Positions 1 to 6,346 of a stretch of 13,451 nt of DNA are shown in pieces. The stretch comes from an uncultured Chryseolinea sp. (lineage in GTDB: Bacteria > Bacteroidota > Bacteroidia > Cytophagales > Cyclobacteriaceae): contig CAMLER010000063.1 in assembly GCA_946478915.1 (NCBI GenBank), positions 1-13,451 on the forward strand, in the 5' to 3' direction. The translations under genes were made by a program, and so were the position numbers. The notes beneath the pieces are model-generated. The model was not told the origin of the DNA and ran no database searches. It saw only the letters and a program-made list of their open reading frames with translations. Numbering within the stretch: position 1 is the first letter of the stretch; each line of letters starts with the position of its first letter.

Positions 1-151
1 ATTGTGCGGTATCGATGTAAAAGTGTTCGGTCCGTTAACTAATGACATCGATCGCCAATGTCAAAATCGATTACCACGAACAACTTGCCCGTTCCCAACG
101 AACAACTTAGCACCCATTCGTTCCGTGCACACCGGTTACCTGATTACCGAT
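1..151. other. Left-edge region without a convincing gene
   Basis: One plus-strand frame is open from the window edge to a stop at 224-226. Its translation has no recognisable domain, is rich in Thr, Pro, Arg and Cys, and has only a TTG near the edge as a possible start. The second half of that frame overlaps the palindrome and half-sites that look like the control region of the next gene, so I read it as non-coding. It could still be the last 74 codons of a gene whose body lies outside the window. A short direct repeat (76-108) is the only other structure seen. Confidence 0.4.
76..108. repeat. Short direct repeat, two copies of ACGAACAACTT, 22-bp period
   Basis: The 11-mer ACGAACAACTT occurs at 76-86 and again at 98-108, exactly 22 bp apart, or about two helical turns. 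It lies upstream of the presumed enhancer sites of the secreted-protein gene. It could be a second protein-binding site or a chance duplication. No third copy was seen in the window. Confidence 0.4.
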
Positions 152-163
152 TTTGTAGCATCG
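152..163 (+). promoter_or_regulatory. Candidate upstream half-site (TTGTAGCATCG)
   Basis: TTGTAGCATCG at 153-163 matches TTGTAGAATCG at 174-184 in 10 of 11 positions. The copies are 21 bp apart, so a bound protein would sit on the same face of the helix at both. The right arm of the palindrome is not preserved here, so it looks like a weak or half site of the same binding protein. Confidence 0.35.
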
Positions 164-174
164 CAAACGCACCT

Positions 175-191
175 TGTAGAATCGTTCTACA
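175..191. promoter_or_regulatory. Candidate enhancer palindrome for the sigma-54 activator
   Basis: TGTAGAA (175-181), a 3-nt centre (182-184) and TTCTACA (185-191) form a perfect 7-bp-arm palindrome, the usual shape of a Fis-type HTH dimer site. Its centre (183) lies about 108 bp upstream of the start site predicted from the -24/-12 element at 264-280, a normal distance for bacterial enhancer-binding proteins. A further inverted half-site, GCTACAAG, lies at 235-242. The obvious candidate ligand is the NtrC-type regulator at 763-2112, but that assignment is inference. Confidence 0.5.
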
Positions 192-263
192 CCTTTTTAA
201 CCCAATCAAAAGTCTTAGATTTTTAAGTCACTGAGCTACAAGCGTTTCAACCAACGGTACCCT

Positions 264-280
264 CTGGCATATCATTAGCC
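264..280 (+). promoter_or_regulatory. Candidate sigma-54 (-24/-12) promoter of the secreted-protein gene
   Basis: The sequence CTGGCATATCATTAGCC has GG at 266-267 and GC at 278-279, separated by exactly 10 nt as sigma-54 requires. It keeps TGGCA of the -24 element and T-GC of the -12 element (consensus TGGCAC-N5-TTGC). Transcription would start near 291, giving a leader of about 33 nt before the ATG at 324. No TAnnTTTG-type housekeeping promoter was found in this interval. Confidence 0.58.
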
Positions 281-323
281 GCAAGAGAGAAAACTAAATG
301 TTTAACTAAAATTTCAATCACTC

Positions 324-671
324 ATGAAGAAATTAATGTTTGCCTCTCTAGCTCTGTTGGGAAGTGTTGCACTTGTAAACGCACAAGATGCTCAGCCTCA
401 GGAAAGCAATCAAGCAACTGAAGCTGTGACTCCTGCTCCAGCTCCACAAGACCAAGCTCCTGCGGCTGCTGAACAAGATGAAAAGACTAAAATCAAGTCT
501 GAAGAGCTACCTGAAGCAGTTAAGAAGGCCCTTGAAGCACAAGAATATCGCGGATGGTTGATCGATGCAGCTTACCATGTAAAAGCAACCGATTCTTACG
601 AAGTTCAATTGAAGAACGGTGCTGAAACTAAGACTGTAACGTTCGACAAAGAAGGTAAAGCGCAAGGCTAA
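324..671 (+). CDS. Small secreted PepSY-like periplasmic protein
   Basis: This 115-residue protein has a clear Sec signal peptide: MKK, a hydrophobic core, and probable cleavage after VNA at residue 20. A low-complexity Ala/Pro/Gln/Glu linker follows (about 21-56). The compact C-terminal domain (about 60-115) has the pattern LPEAVKKAL ... YRGW ... AY ... YEVQLKNG ... VTFDKEGK. That is the signature of the PepSY-like (DUF2874) fold found in many small Bacteroidota exported proteins; the family has no established enzymatic role. The protein should be free in the periplasm, since the signal has no lipobox cysteine. It is preceded by a candidate sigma-54 promoter and closed by a strong terminator, so it is probably a single-gene transcript. 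The sigma-54 activator gene beside it suggests it is a regulated target, perhaps a periplasmic reporter or buffer for the nearby kinase; that is inference. The start is the only ATG consistent with the signal peptide. Confidence 0.85.
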   Translation: MKKLMFASLALLGSVALVNAQDAQPQESNQATEAVTPAPAPQDQAPAAAEQDEKTKIKSEELPEAVKKALEAQEYRGWLIDAAYHVKATDSYEVQLKNGAETKTVTFDKEGKAQG

Positions 672-710
672 TTCGTTAGCATTCGATTGACTTCTAACAA
701 CTTGTAAATG

Positions 711-748
711 AAAAAAGAAAGCTGGGAAATATTCCAGCTTTCTTTTTT
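711..748 (+). terminator. Rho-independent terminator
   Basis: A 15-bp perfect stem (711-725 pairing with 734-748) encloses an 8-nt loop. The downstream arm ends in six T residues and is followed by more T-rich sequence. It lies 40 nt after the secreted-protein stop codon and only 14 nt before the ATG of the response regulator, so it should separate the two transcripts unless there is readthrough. The A-run on the upstream arm means it might also act in the reverse direction. Confidence 0.9.
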
Positions 749-762
749 ATTTTGGGCCAATT

Positions 763-2112
763 ATGGCGCGAATACTAGTCATTGAGGACGATCTGACGTT
801 CTGCAGAATTCTTGATGGATTTTTGTCTAAGAACGGTTTTTCGGTGTCGGTCACTCATAAGGGGCAGGAGGGACTGAAAGCTTTTGCGGACGATAAAGTT
901 GATCTGGTACTGCTGGATTACCGTTTGCCAGATATGACGGGGATGGACGTGCTTACCGAGCTGAAAAAGGTATCGCCGATCGTGCCGGTCATCATCATGA
1001 CCAGCTTTTCTGACATTCGCACTGCAGTAAAGGCCATGAAAATGGGTGCGTTCGAATATATCACCAAACCGGTAAATCCTGATGAATTGCTGATGTTGGT
1101 TCAACAAGCTTTGAAGAAGGAAAAGCAGTCGGCGGCGGCAGAACGACCTCCTATGACGAAACAATTCGTGGAGGGTACCAGTCAGGTCGCTCGAAAGCTG
1201 TATGAATATGTAAAACTGGTCGCGCCCACCGACATGTCGGTTATTATCGAGGGTGAGAGCGGTACAGGGAAAGAAAACGTTGCTAGGACTATCCATAGAT
1301 TAAGCGCGCGATCAAAAGCGCCTTTTGTCGCAGTTGATTGCGGAGCAATTTCAAAAGAGTTAGCTGCGAGCGAGTTGTTTGGCCATGTTAAGGGATCCTT
1401 CACAGGCGCCGTTCAGGATAAAACCGGACAATTTGTGGAAGCCCATAAAGGCACGCTGTTCCTCGACGAAGTTGGGAACTTGTCCTATGAAGTACAGATA
1501 AAACTATTGCGGGCTATCCAGGAAAGGGTGATTCAGCCTGTCGGAAGTAACAAAGAAATCAAAGTTGATGTCCGAATCCTCACGGCAACAAATGATGATC
1601 TTGCCGATGCAGTTAAGAAAGGCACATTCAGAGAAGATCTTTACCATAGACTGAATGAGTTTAAGCTGGTGGTTCCTGCCGTCCGCGAACGCAGTGAGGA
1701 TCTGGAAGAATTCTTAAACTTTTTTACCGAATTGGCCAATCAGGAATTAGGTAAACACGTTACAGGGTTTGATAATCAGGTATCGGAGATCTTTAGAAAA
1801 TATGAGTGGCCCGGAAATTTACGGGAAATGAAAAACGTGATAAAGCGCGCAGTCTTGCTGACAAGCGATGGCTTGATCAAAGTGAATGCACTTCCGGCTG
1901 AAATGTTAGAGACCGTAAGAAATCCACCGCCAAAATTATCGACAGAAGCCGCTCCAATATACGATCTGAAAGCGTTGCAGGAAACCCAGGAAAAGGAGAT
2001 GATCATTAAGACGCTGCACGAAGTCCGCTTCAATAAATCCAAAGCTGCACGCATTTTAAATATAGATCGAAAAACACTTTATCTTAAGATTGAAAAGTAC
2101 GGAATCGAATAA
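763..2112 (+). CDS. Sigma-54-dependent NtrC-family response regulator
   Basis: This 449-residue protein has the full three-domain NtrC/AtoC layout. The receiver domain (1-120) has acidic residues D9 and D10, phospho-acceptor D52, T80 and K102. The AAA+ sigma-54 interaction domain (about 135-380) has Walker A GESGTGKE (164-171), the sigma-54 contact loop as GSFTGA (211-216, canonically GAFTGA), Walker B TLFLDE (231-236), the conserved FREDLYHRLNEF segment (289-300) and WPGNLRE (349-355). A Fis-type HTH ends the protein (about 405-445; NKSKAARILNIDRKTLY). It should bind an enhancer, hydrolyse ATP and remodel RpoN polymerase after phosphorylation. The likely partner is the convergent hybrid kinase, whose HPt domain could deliver phosphate to D52. 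The gene starts 14 nt after a strong terminator and no clear promoter of its own was seen. Family assignment is secure; partner and targets are inferred. Confidence 0.95.
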   Translation: MARILVIEDDLTFCRILDGFLSKNGFSVSVTHKGQEGLKAFADDKVDLVLLDYRLPDMTGMDVLTELKKVSPIVPVIIMTSFSDIRTAVKAMKMGAFEYITKPVNPDELLMLVQQALKKEKQSAAAERPPMTKQFVEGTSQVARKLYEYVKLVAPTDMSVIIEGESGTGKENVARTIHRLSARSKAPFVAVDCGAISKELAASELFGHVKGSFTGAVQDKTGQFVEAHKGTLFLDEVGNLSYEVQIKLLRAIQERVIQPVGSNKEIKVDVRILTATNDDLADAVKKGTFREDLYHRLNEFKLVVPAVRERSEDLEEFLNFFTELANQELGKHVTGFDNQVSEIFRKYEWPGNLREMKNVIKRAVLLTSDGLIKVNALPAEMLETVRNPPPKLSTEAAPIYDLKALQETQEKEMIIKTLHEVRFNKSKAARILNIDRKTLYLKIEKYGIE

Positions 2113-2118
2113 TTCCCA

Positions 2119-4632
2119 TTAGTTAGAGCGCTGCATAGTTTGAGATTTGATCTCCTCCATGAGTTTTATCAGTTCGTTGCGCGATTGTTCCAACCTTTCC
2201 CTCAAAGATTCAATCGGCCTTCCTTCAACTATGGCGTTTTCAATATCGTGAAAATGTGCGGACAAAGCATGTGCCCCCATTTGTCCAACCCGGCCTGCGA
2301 GCTTATGGACTATCTCCCTGATCTTGGTGGACTCAAGGATGGGGGATTTCAAATTTTCAGTTAGTCGGTGCAAGTCGTTTTCTGTTTCCTCATGGAATTG
2401 CTGAAGGATAGACTGAAATAACGATTCGTCTCCCATGGTAATTTTTCTCAGCATGGAAAGATCAAGCAAGGATTGTTGATGGTCAACCGAGTTGGCATCC
2501 TGGGCTTTCAAACCGAATAAGTGCAGTAATTCATCTTCGCGGAACGGTTTCGATAAGATCGAATTAAAGCCTTCATCCAGCAGCTGCTGTTTTTCCTGAG
2601 CAAACACGTGGGCGGTCAAAGCAATAAACTTCGTTTCCGAACTATATGTCTTTCGGAGAGCATGGCACAGGTCGATACCATTGATATGGGGCATGCGTAT
2701 ATCCATCAGGATATGTGTCACCTCCGGGTCCGGCTCCTGGTGAATTAATTTACCGGCATCATTATACGTGATATAATTTATCTGATGCTTTTCAAAAATA
2801 AGGCTGCACAACCTCAGGATCATAGCGTCATCATCGACGACAATTACTTTCCCGGGAGTGTCAGTCGTGACGATGGCAGGCAGTCTCTGAAGCTCAGCAA
2901 CCTTGCCGATATTTTTTTCGAATCGGATATCGATCCTGAAGGTAGAACCATGACCAGGCTGACTGGTCACATTCAATTTTCCCCCCTGCGCTTCCACAAG
3001 GGATTTCACAATTGTAAGACCTAATCCTGTGCCACCAAAATTCCGGGTTACAAACGAGCTGGCTTGCTCAAATTGGTTAAAAATCTTTTCAAGATCCTCA
3101 GCGCGTATACCGATACCGGTATCCAATACTTCAAAAGTGCAATCGACCCATTTTTCGTTTTCAGTTGTCTTAAGTGTTAACTTAACGTATCCTTTTGATG
3201 TAAACTTTATCGCATTGCCTATCAAATTGTACAGGATCTGTCGCAAGCGGAAAGAATCTCCCAGCAAATCGAAATCGGAAGCTTTTTCCAGATCAAGCAG
3301 GAGTGTCAATTTCTTTTTCTCAGACTGAATTCGCATTGCGGATTCAACTTCTCTCAGGAGAGCGAAAAGTGAGAATGGTTCTTTTACAAGTGTAAAACTT
3401 CCGGATGAAATTCGGCTGTAGTCCAATACCTCATTTACAATGTGAAGCAAGTGTTCCGAGGAACTGTGTATGGCGCCAACGGCTTCGACATGGGGGCCAT
3501 CATAATTCTTCAGCTGTTCGGAAAAACCTAAAATTGATTGCAGCGGAGTTCGGATTTCATGGCTCATGTTTGCCAGGAAGCGCTGCTTGATCTTGCTTAG
3601 TTCTTCGGCTTCTTCCTTAGCACGCTCCAGTTGATCTTTATAATAGTTGCTGCGCGCAATATCGACCCAGATCAGATACACAAGGACTGCCGCTCCCAGG
3701 AAAAATGCAAGCAACAGCAAGCTGATCCTGGAAATATTCTGAGTAACAACTGTTACCGCCCGGCTGTTGTTCGCGTGCATTTTTGACAACTCCTCATTTT
3801 CTACTTCGTGTAAAATTCCGAGCAGCTGTGTAACGAAGAGGCTATTGGAATTTATGAGCTCGAGTTCACGCTCCATTAATTTTTTGCTCTCAGCTCTTTG
3901 TTCCTTGTCAAGGTCGATCATGATCTGACCTACTTCCTCTAAAGCCTGATTCTGTCGTGCGACTGAAAGGGTATCGATTGTCACACTCATTTCCTGTTCT
4001 ACCTTGAATTGTGTGGTATCAGGCGCTTTTTTCTTTCGGCTGAAAAGCTTAGCGATGCGGGAACGGTCGTCCTTTTGCTCAATAACAGAGTCTTTTGTGT
4101 ACGTTGTCACCACCTTTTTTTGTGTAGTCACCACGTTGGTATCAACTTTGATTTTTTCGCTCTCGATGATAGCTGATAGCGTATCAAGTCGGTAAGACAT
4201 CCGTTTGTTATTTACAAGGTCCGATCGCAGCTTGAGGTAAGAGATGAATACCTTGTTCCGTTTATTCAGAATGTTTTTCATTGAAAGGAGCCGCACCTGC
4301 TGCGCGGTATCCCACTCCAACAATCGAAGAGAATCGATCTTATCGACCATGGATTTGGACTGAATCAGAAAAGCATCATAGGGTTTTTGAGGGTTCTTGA
4401 TTGCGTCTGCCCGCTGCAATTGATCCAATCGCGTGATGTCCTGAAACAGCCGATTCAGCGACTGCAGCTTTTCATTTGGCTCAGACAACTGGTCGACGGT
4501 CGACATCATCTCCTGAAACCCGAACCGGGTAATGCCCAATGCCAGCAAAATGGCCACGAAAACCAATAGAAATCCAGCGAGGACCTTTCTTTTTACGGAG
4601 TTCGGATGAAGCTTTCCTTTCAAATATGCCAT
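2119..4632 (-). CDS. Membrane hybrid sensor histidine kinase (HisKA-HATPase-REC-HPt)
   Basis: This is an 837-residue inner-membrane sensor. Transmembrane helix 1 spans about 17-34. A largely helical, charged periplasmic region of about 265 residues follows, then helix 2 (about 302-322) and a coiled linker without a recognisable HAMP domain. HisKA carries the H-box SHEIRTP with H358. The ATPase domain has N-box residues N469-N473, G1 DTGIGI (504-509) and G2 GGTGLGL (533-539). The receiver has D600-D602, phospho-acceptor D644 and K695. The C-terminal HPt domain has HKLAG with H776. The inferred relay is H358, D644, H776, then an external receiver. There is no output domain, so the sigma-54 regulator whose gene ends 6 nt away is the natural recipient. 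The periplasmic region contains a Thr/Val-rich stretch and a basic tract (RKKK, 199-202) at about 163-220 that interrupts the helices. The signal sensed is unknown. A -24/-12-like element lies upstream of the start. Confidence 0.93.
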   Translation of the reverse strand: MAYLKGKLHPNSVKRKVLAGFLLVFVAILLALGITRFGFQEMMSTVDQLSEPNEKLQSLNRLFQDITRLDQLQRADAIKNPQKPYDAFLIQSKSMVDKIDSLRLLEWDTAQQVRLLSMKNILNKRNKVFISYLKLRSDLVNNKRMSYRLDTLSAIIESEKIKVDTNVVTTQKKVVTTYTKDSVIEQKDDRSRIAKLFSRKKKAPDTTQFKVEQEMSVTIDTLSVARQNQALEEVGQIMIDLDKEQRAESKKLMERELELINSNSLFVTQLLGILHEVENEELSKMHANNSRAVTVVTQNISRISLLLLAFFLGAAVLVYLIWVDIARSNYYKDQLERAKEEAEELSKIKQRFLANMSHEIRTPLQSILGFSEQLKNYDGPHVEAVGAIHSSSEHLLHIVNEVLDYSRISSGSFTLVKEPFSLFALLREVESAMRIQSEKKKLTLLLDLEKASDFDLLGDSFRLRQILYNLIGNAIKFTSKGYVKLTLKTTENEKWVDCTFEVLDTGIGIRAEDLEKIFNQFEQASSFVTRNFGGTGLGLTIVKSLVEAQGGKLNVTSQPGHGSTFRIDIRFEKNIGKVAELQRLPAIVTTDTPGKVIVVDDDAMILRLCSLIFEKHQINYITYNDAGKLIHQEPDPEVTHILMDIRMPHINGIDLCHALRKTYSSETKFIALTAHVFAQEKQQLLDEGFNSILSKPFREDELLHLFGLKAQDANSVDHQQSLLDLSMLRKITMGDESLFQSILQQFHEETENDLHRLTENLKSPILESTKIREIVHKLAGRVGQMGAHALSAHFHDIENAIVEGRPIESLRERLEQSRNELIKLMEEIKSQTMQRSN

Positions 4633-4661
4633 AATGTCGCTTCCTGCGTTGACTGCAAGTT

Positions 4662-4678
4662 AGCAGATATTATACCAA
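4662..4678 (-). promoter_or_regulatory. Candidate sigma-54 (-24/-12) promoter of the hybrid kinase gene
   Basis: Read on the minus strand, TTGGTATAATATCTGCT has GG and GC separated by exactly 10 nt (complements of 4675-4676 and 4663-4664), with TTGG-A at -24 and TGCT at -12. Transcription would start near 4651, leaving a leader of about 19 nt. The match is weaker than the element at 264-280. One TTCTAC half-site (4750-4755) lies about 100 bp upstream, inside the end of the transporter gene. Confidence 0.4.
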
Positions 4679-4734
4679 CAGATAAATATGTCAAAGAGTT
4701 AGTTAGGGTGCGTATTTTAAAAGTTGTGGATGGA

Positions 4735-6186
4735 CTACCCGTATACCCATTCTACCAATGTCAGCGAGGCTAAAAAGCAAATTATAATAGACACAATGTC
4801 CAGCAATATGCCTGCGCGAACCATGTCTTTCATGCGTATATAACCACTTGAAAAGACAATAGCATTTGGTGGTGTGGCAATGGGAAACATAAATCCAATA
4901 CTAGCAGCGAGCGTAACGGGCATTGCGAGAAGGATAGGATTTAGGTTCATTCCCTCAGCAATCCCAAAGATGACTGGAACAAAAATCTGCACCAGGGCGA
5001 CATTGCTCATAAATTCAGAAAGAACTACTGTCGCTATGATAAGTGCCAGAATTAGCCAAATATTAAACGTACTTTGTCCTGCAATCCATTGCCCCACTGT
5101 TTGAATGATTCCAGTGTGTTGCAGCCCTTCTGCCAGGCAAAGCCCGCCACCAAAAAGGAAAAGAATTCCCCAGTGAAGTCTCACAGTGTCCTCCCACGTA
5201 AGCAGAAAGCGCCCATGAGGTCCATTGACCGGCACGATAAACATAAGGATGCCGCCCATCATGGCGATGTTTGTATCATTGAGTAGCTCGCTTTTGAAAA
5301 TGAACGTATTCAACGCCTGCTGAAATATCCAAAGGAATGACGTCATGCCGAAAATGGTCAATACCACCTTTTCTTCCCTGGAGATTTTTCCCAACTCGGA
5401 AAGTTTATTGTTGATGAGTGCATCGGATCCTTCAATTTTCGACAAATGGTTTGGAAAGAGAATTCGTGTGATGATCAAATGCGTGCTTATAAGTAATAAC
5501 CCGGCTACCGGTACCCCTACCAGCATCCATTTTCCGAAGTCTAGTTTTTGCTGATAGAATTCGTCCAACAAGCCTGCAAAAACTACGTTTGGTGGCGTGC
5601 CGATGATCGTAGCGAGTCCACCTAGTGTGGCGGCATACCCTACCATAAGCAATAATCCCATTGCAAAATTTCTTTCCCTTTTGGGTAAGTCATGAGGCAT
5701 AGCCTCACCGTTGGTTTTCAGCAGGTTAATGACCGAAATGGCAATTGGCAGCATCATCATCGCTGTGGCTGTATTGCTGATCCACATGCTGATGAAGCCC
5801 GTGGCGATCATGAAGCCCAAAATGATTCCGTTTCCTGACGTACCCGTAATGCGAATGAGATTGAGCGCTATCCGAACGTGAAGGCGGTGCTTTTCCAAGG
5901 CTAACGCGATCATAAACCCACCAAGGAACAGGAATATAATGGGATTAGCATATGGCGCAGCTGCTTCGCGCATACTCAGGATATTTAACAACGGAAAGAG
6001 TATAAGCGGTAAAAAAGAAGTCACCGGAATGGGAACGGCCTCTGATACCAACCAGGTGATCATCCATGCAGCAACAGCAAGTACTTTGTTGGCACCCGGT
6101 GAGATAAATGTTTCAGGAACAAAAATGGAAATGATCAAGAAAAATAGGGGACCTAAAAAAAATCCCAGCTGACGTCCTGCATTCAT
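4735..6186 (-). CDS. SLC13/DASS-family sodium-coupled anion (dicarboxylate-type) symporter
   Basis: This 483-residue integral membrane protein is of normal length for the divalent anion:sodium symporter family. It shows the inverted-repeat signature: WISNTATAMMMLP with SNT at 137-139 and GTPPN at 196-200 in the first half, then MSNVALVQIFVP with SNV at 394-396 and ATPPN at 437-441 in the second. In this family the SN(T/V) hairpin tips and the PPN loops build the sodium and substrate sites. Substrates of relatives include succinate, malate, fumarate, citrate and sulfate. The sequence alone does not fix the substrate here, although the SNT motif favours C4-dicarboxylates. Its own Bacteroidota-type promoter lies 27-57 nt upstream. 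The stop is 102 nt ahead of the kinase start with no terminator seen between them, so some transcripts may continue into the kinase. Confidence 0.93.
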   Translation of the reverse strand: MNAGRQLGFFLGPLFFLIISIFVPETFISPGANKVLAVAAWMITWLVSEAVPIPVTSFLPLILFPLLNILSMREAAAPYANPIIFLFLGGFMIALALEKHRLHVRIALNLIRITGTSGNGIILGFMIATGFISMWISNTATAMMMLPIAISVINLLKTNGEAMPHDLPKRERNFAMGLLLMVGYAATLGGLATIIGTPPNVVFAGLLDEFYQQKLDFGKWMLVGVPVAGLLLISTHLIITRILFPNHLSKIEGSDALINNKLSELGKISREEKVVLTIFGMTSFLWIFQQALNTFIFKSELLNDTNIAMMGGILMFIVPVNGPHGRFLLTWEDTVRLHWGILFLFGGGLCLAEGLQHTGIIQTVGQWIAGQSTFNIWLILALIIATVVLSEFMSNVALVQIFVPVIFGIAEGMNLNPILLAMPVTLAASIGFMFPIATPPNAIVFSSGYIRMKDMVRAGILLDIVSIIICFLASLTLVEWVYG

Positions 6187-6212
6187 TACATCTCTTTTCC
6201 GTTTGCGTTGCT

Positions 6213-6243
6213 CAAAAGTATACTTTTTGACTCGCCGTGCAAG
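6213..6243 (-). promoter_or_regulatory. Bacteroidota-type promoter of the SLC13 transporter
   Basis: On the minus strand, CTTG (complement of 6240-6243), 19 nt, then TACTTTTG (complement of 6213-6220). This matches the primary-sigma consensus TTTG-N19-TAnnTTTG at all -7 positions and at the TTG core of -33. Transcription should start around 6206-6209, giving a leader of roughly 20 nt. Confidence 0.75.
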
Positions 6244-6294
6244 TTATTGCAAATCTTATGGGCGCAGGTGAATAAATTCCGTTCAAAGTTGGAT

Positions 6295-6323
6295 GGAACT
6301 AAAATAAAAGGAAAATAAGTTCG
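6295..6323 (+). promoter_or_regulatory. Possible ECF-type promoter of the sigma-factor operon
   Basis: GGAACT (6295-6300), an A-rich spacer of 18 nt, then GTTCG (6319-6323). GGAAC is a common -35 motif for ECF sigma factors, and many ECF genes are autoregulated. The -10 portion is not clear and the spacer is slightly long. GAACT/AGTTC also form a 5-bp inverted repeat. This is a weak candidate. Confidence 0.25.
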
Positions 6324-6346
6324 ACTTAGTAGACATATTAGCAGCT

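Noticed and set aside
216..223. TAGATTTT as a housekeeping -7 box for the secreted-protein gene
   Set aside because: It lacks the final G and has no TTG at the -33 spacing. It would also give a leader of about 95 nt, whereas the -24/-12 element fits much better.
2..226. Open frame of 74 codons at the left edge
   Set aside because: No domain, odd composition and no proper start. Its second half coincides with palindromic regulatory sequence. A truncated gene end cannot be fully excluded.
748..768. TATTTTGG as a -7 box, and TTGG-N10-GC as a sigma-54 element, just before the response regulator
   Set aside because: The first has no TTG at the -33 spacing. The second runs into the start codon and would place the transcription start inside the gene.
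775..1296. Minus-strand open frame of 173 codons inside the response regulator
   Set aside because: It is the antisense shadow of a well-defined receiver and AAA+ coding sequence.
4669..4694. TTGACA and TATAAT on the minus strand upstream of the kinase
   Set aside because: The two hexamers are only 14 nt apart, too close for a sigma-70 promoter, and this phylum uses a different -33/-7 consensus.
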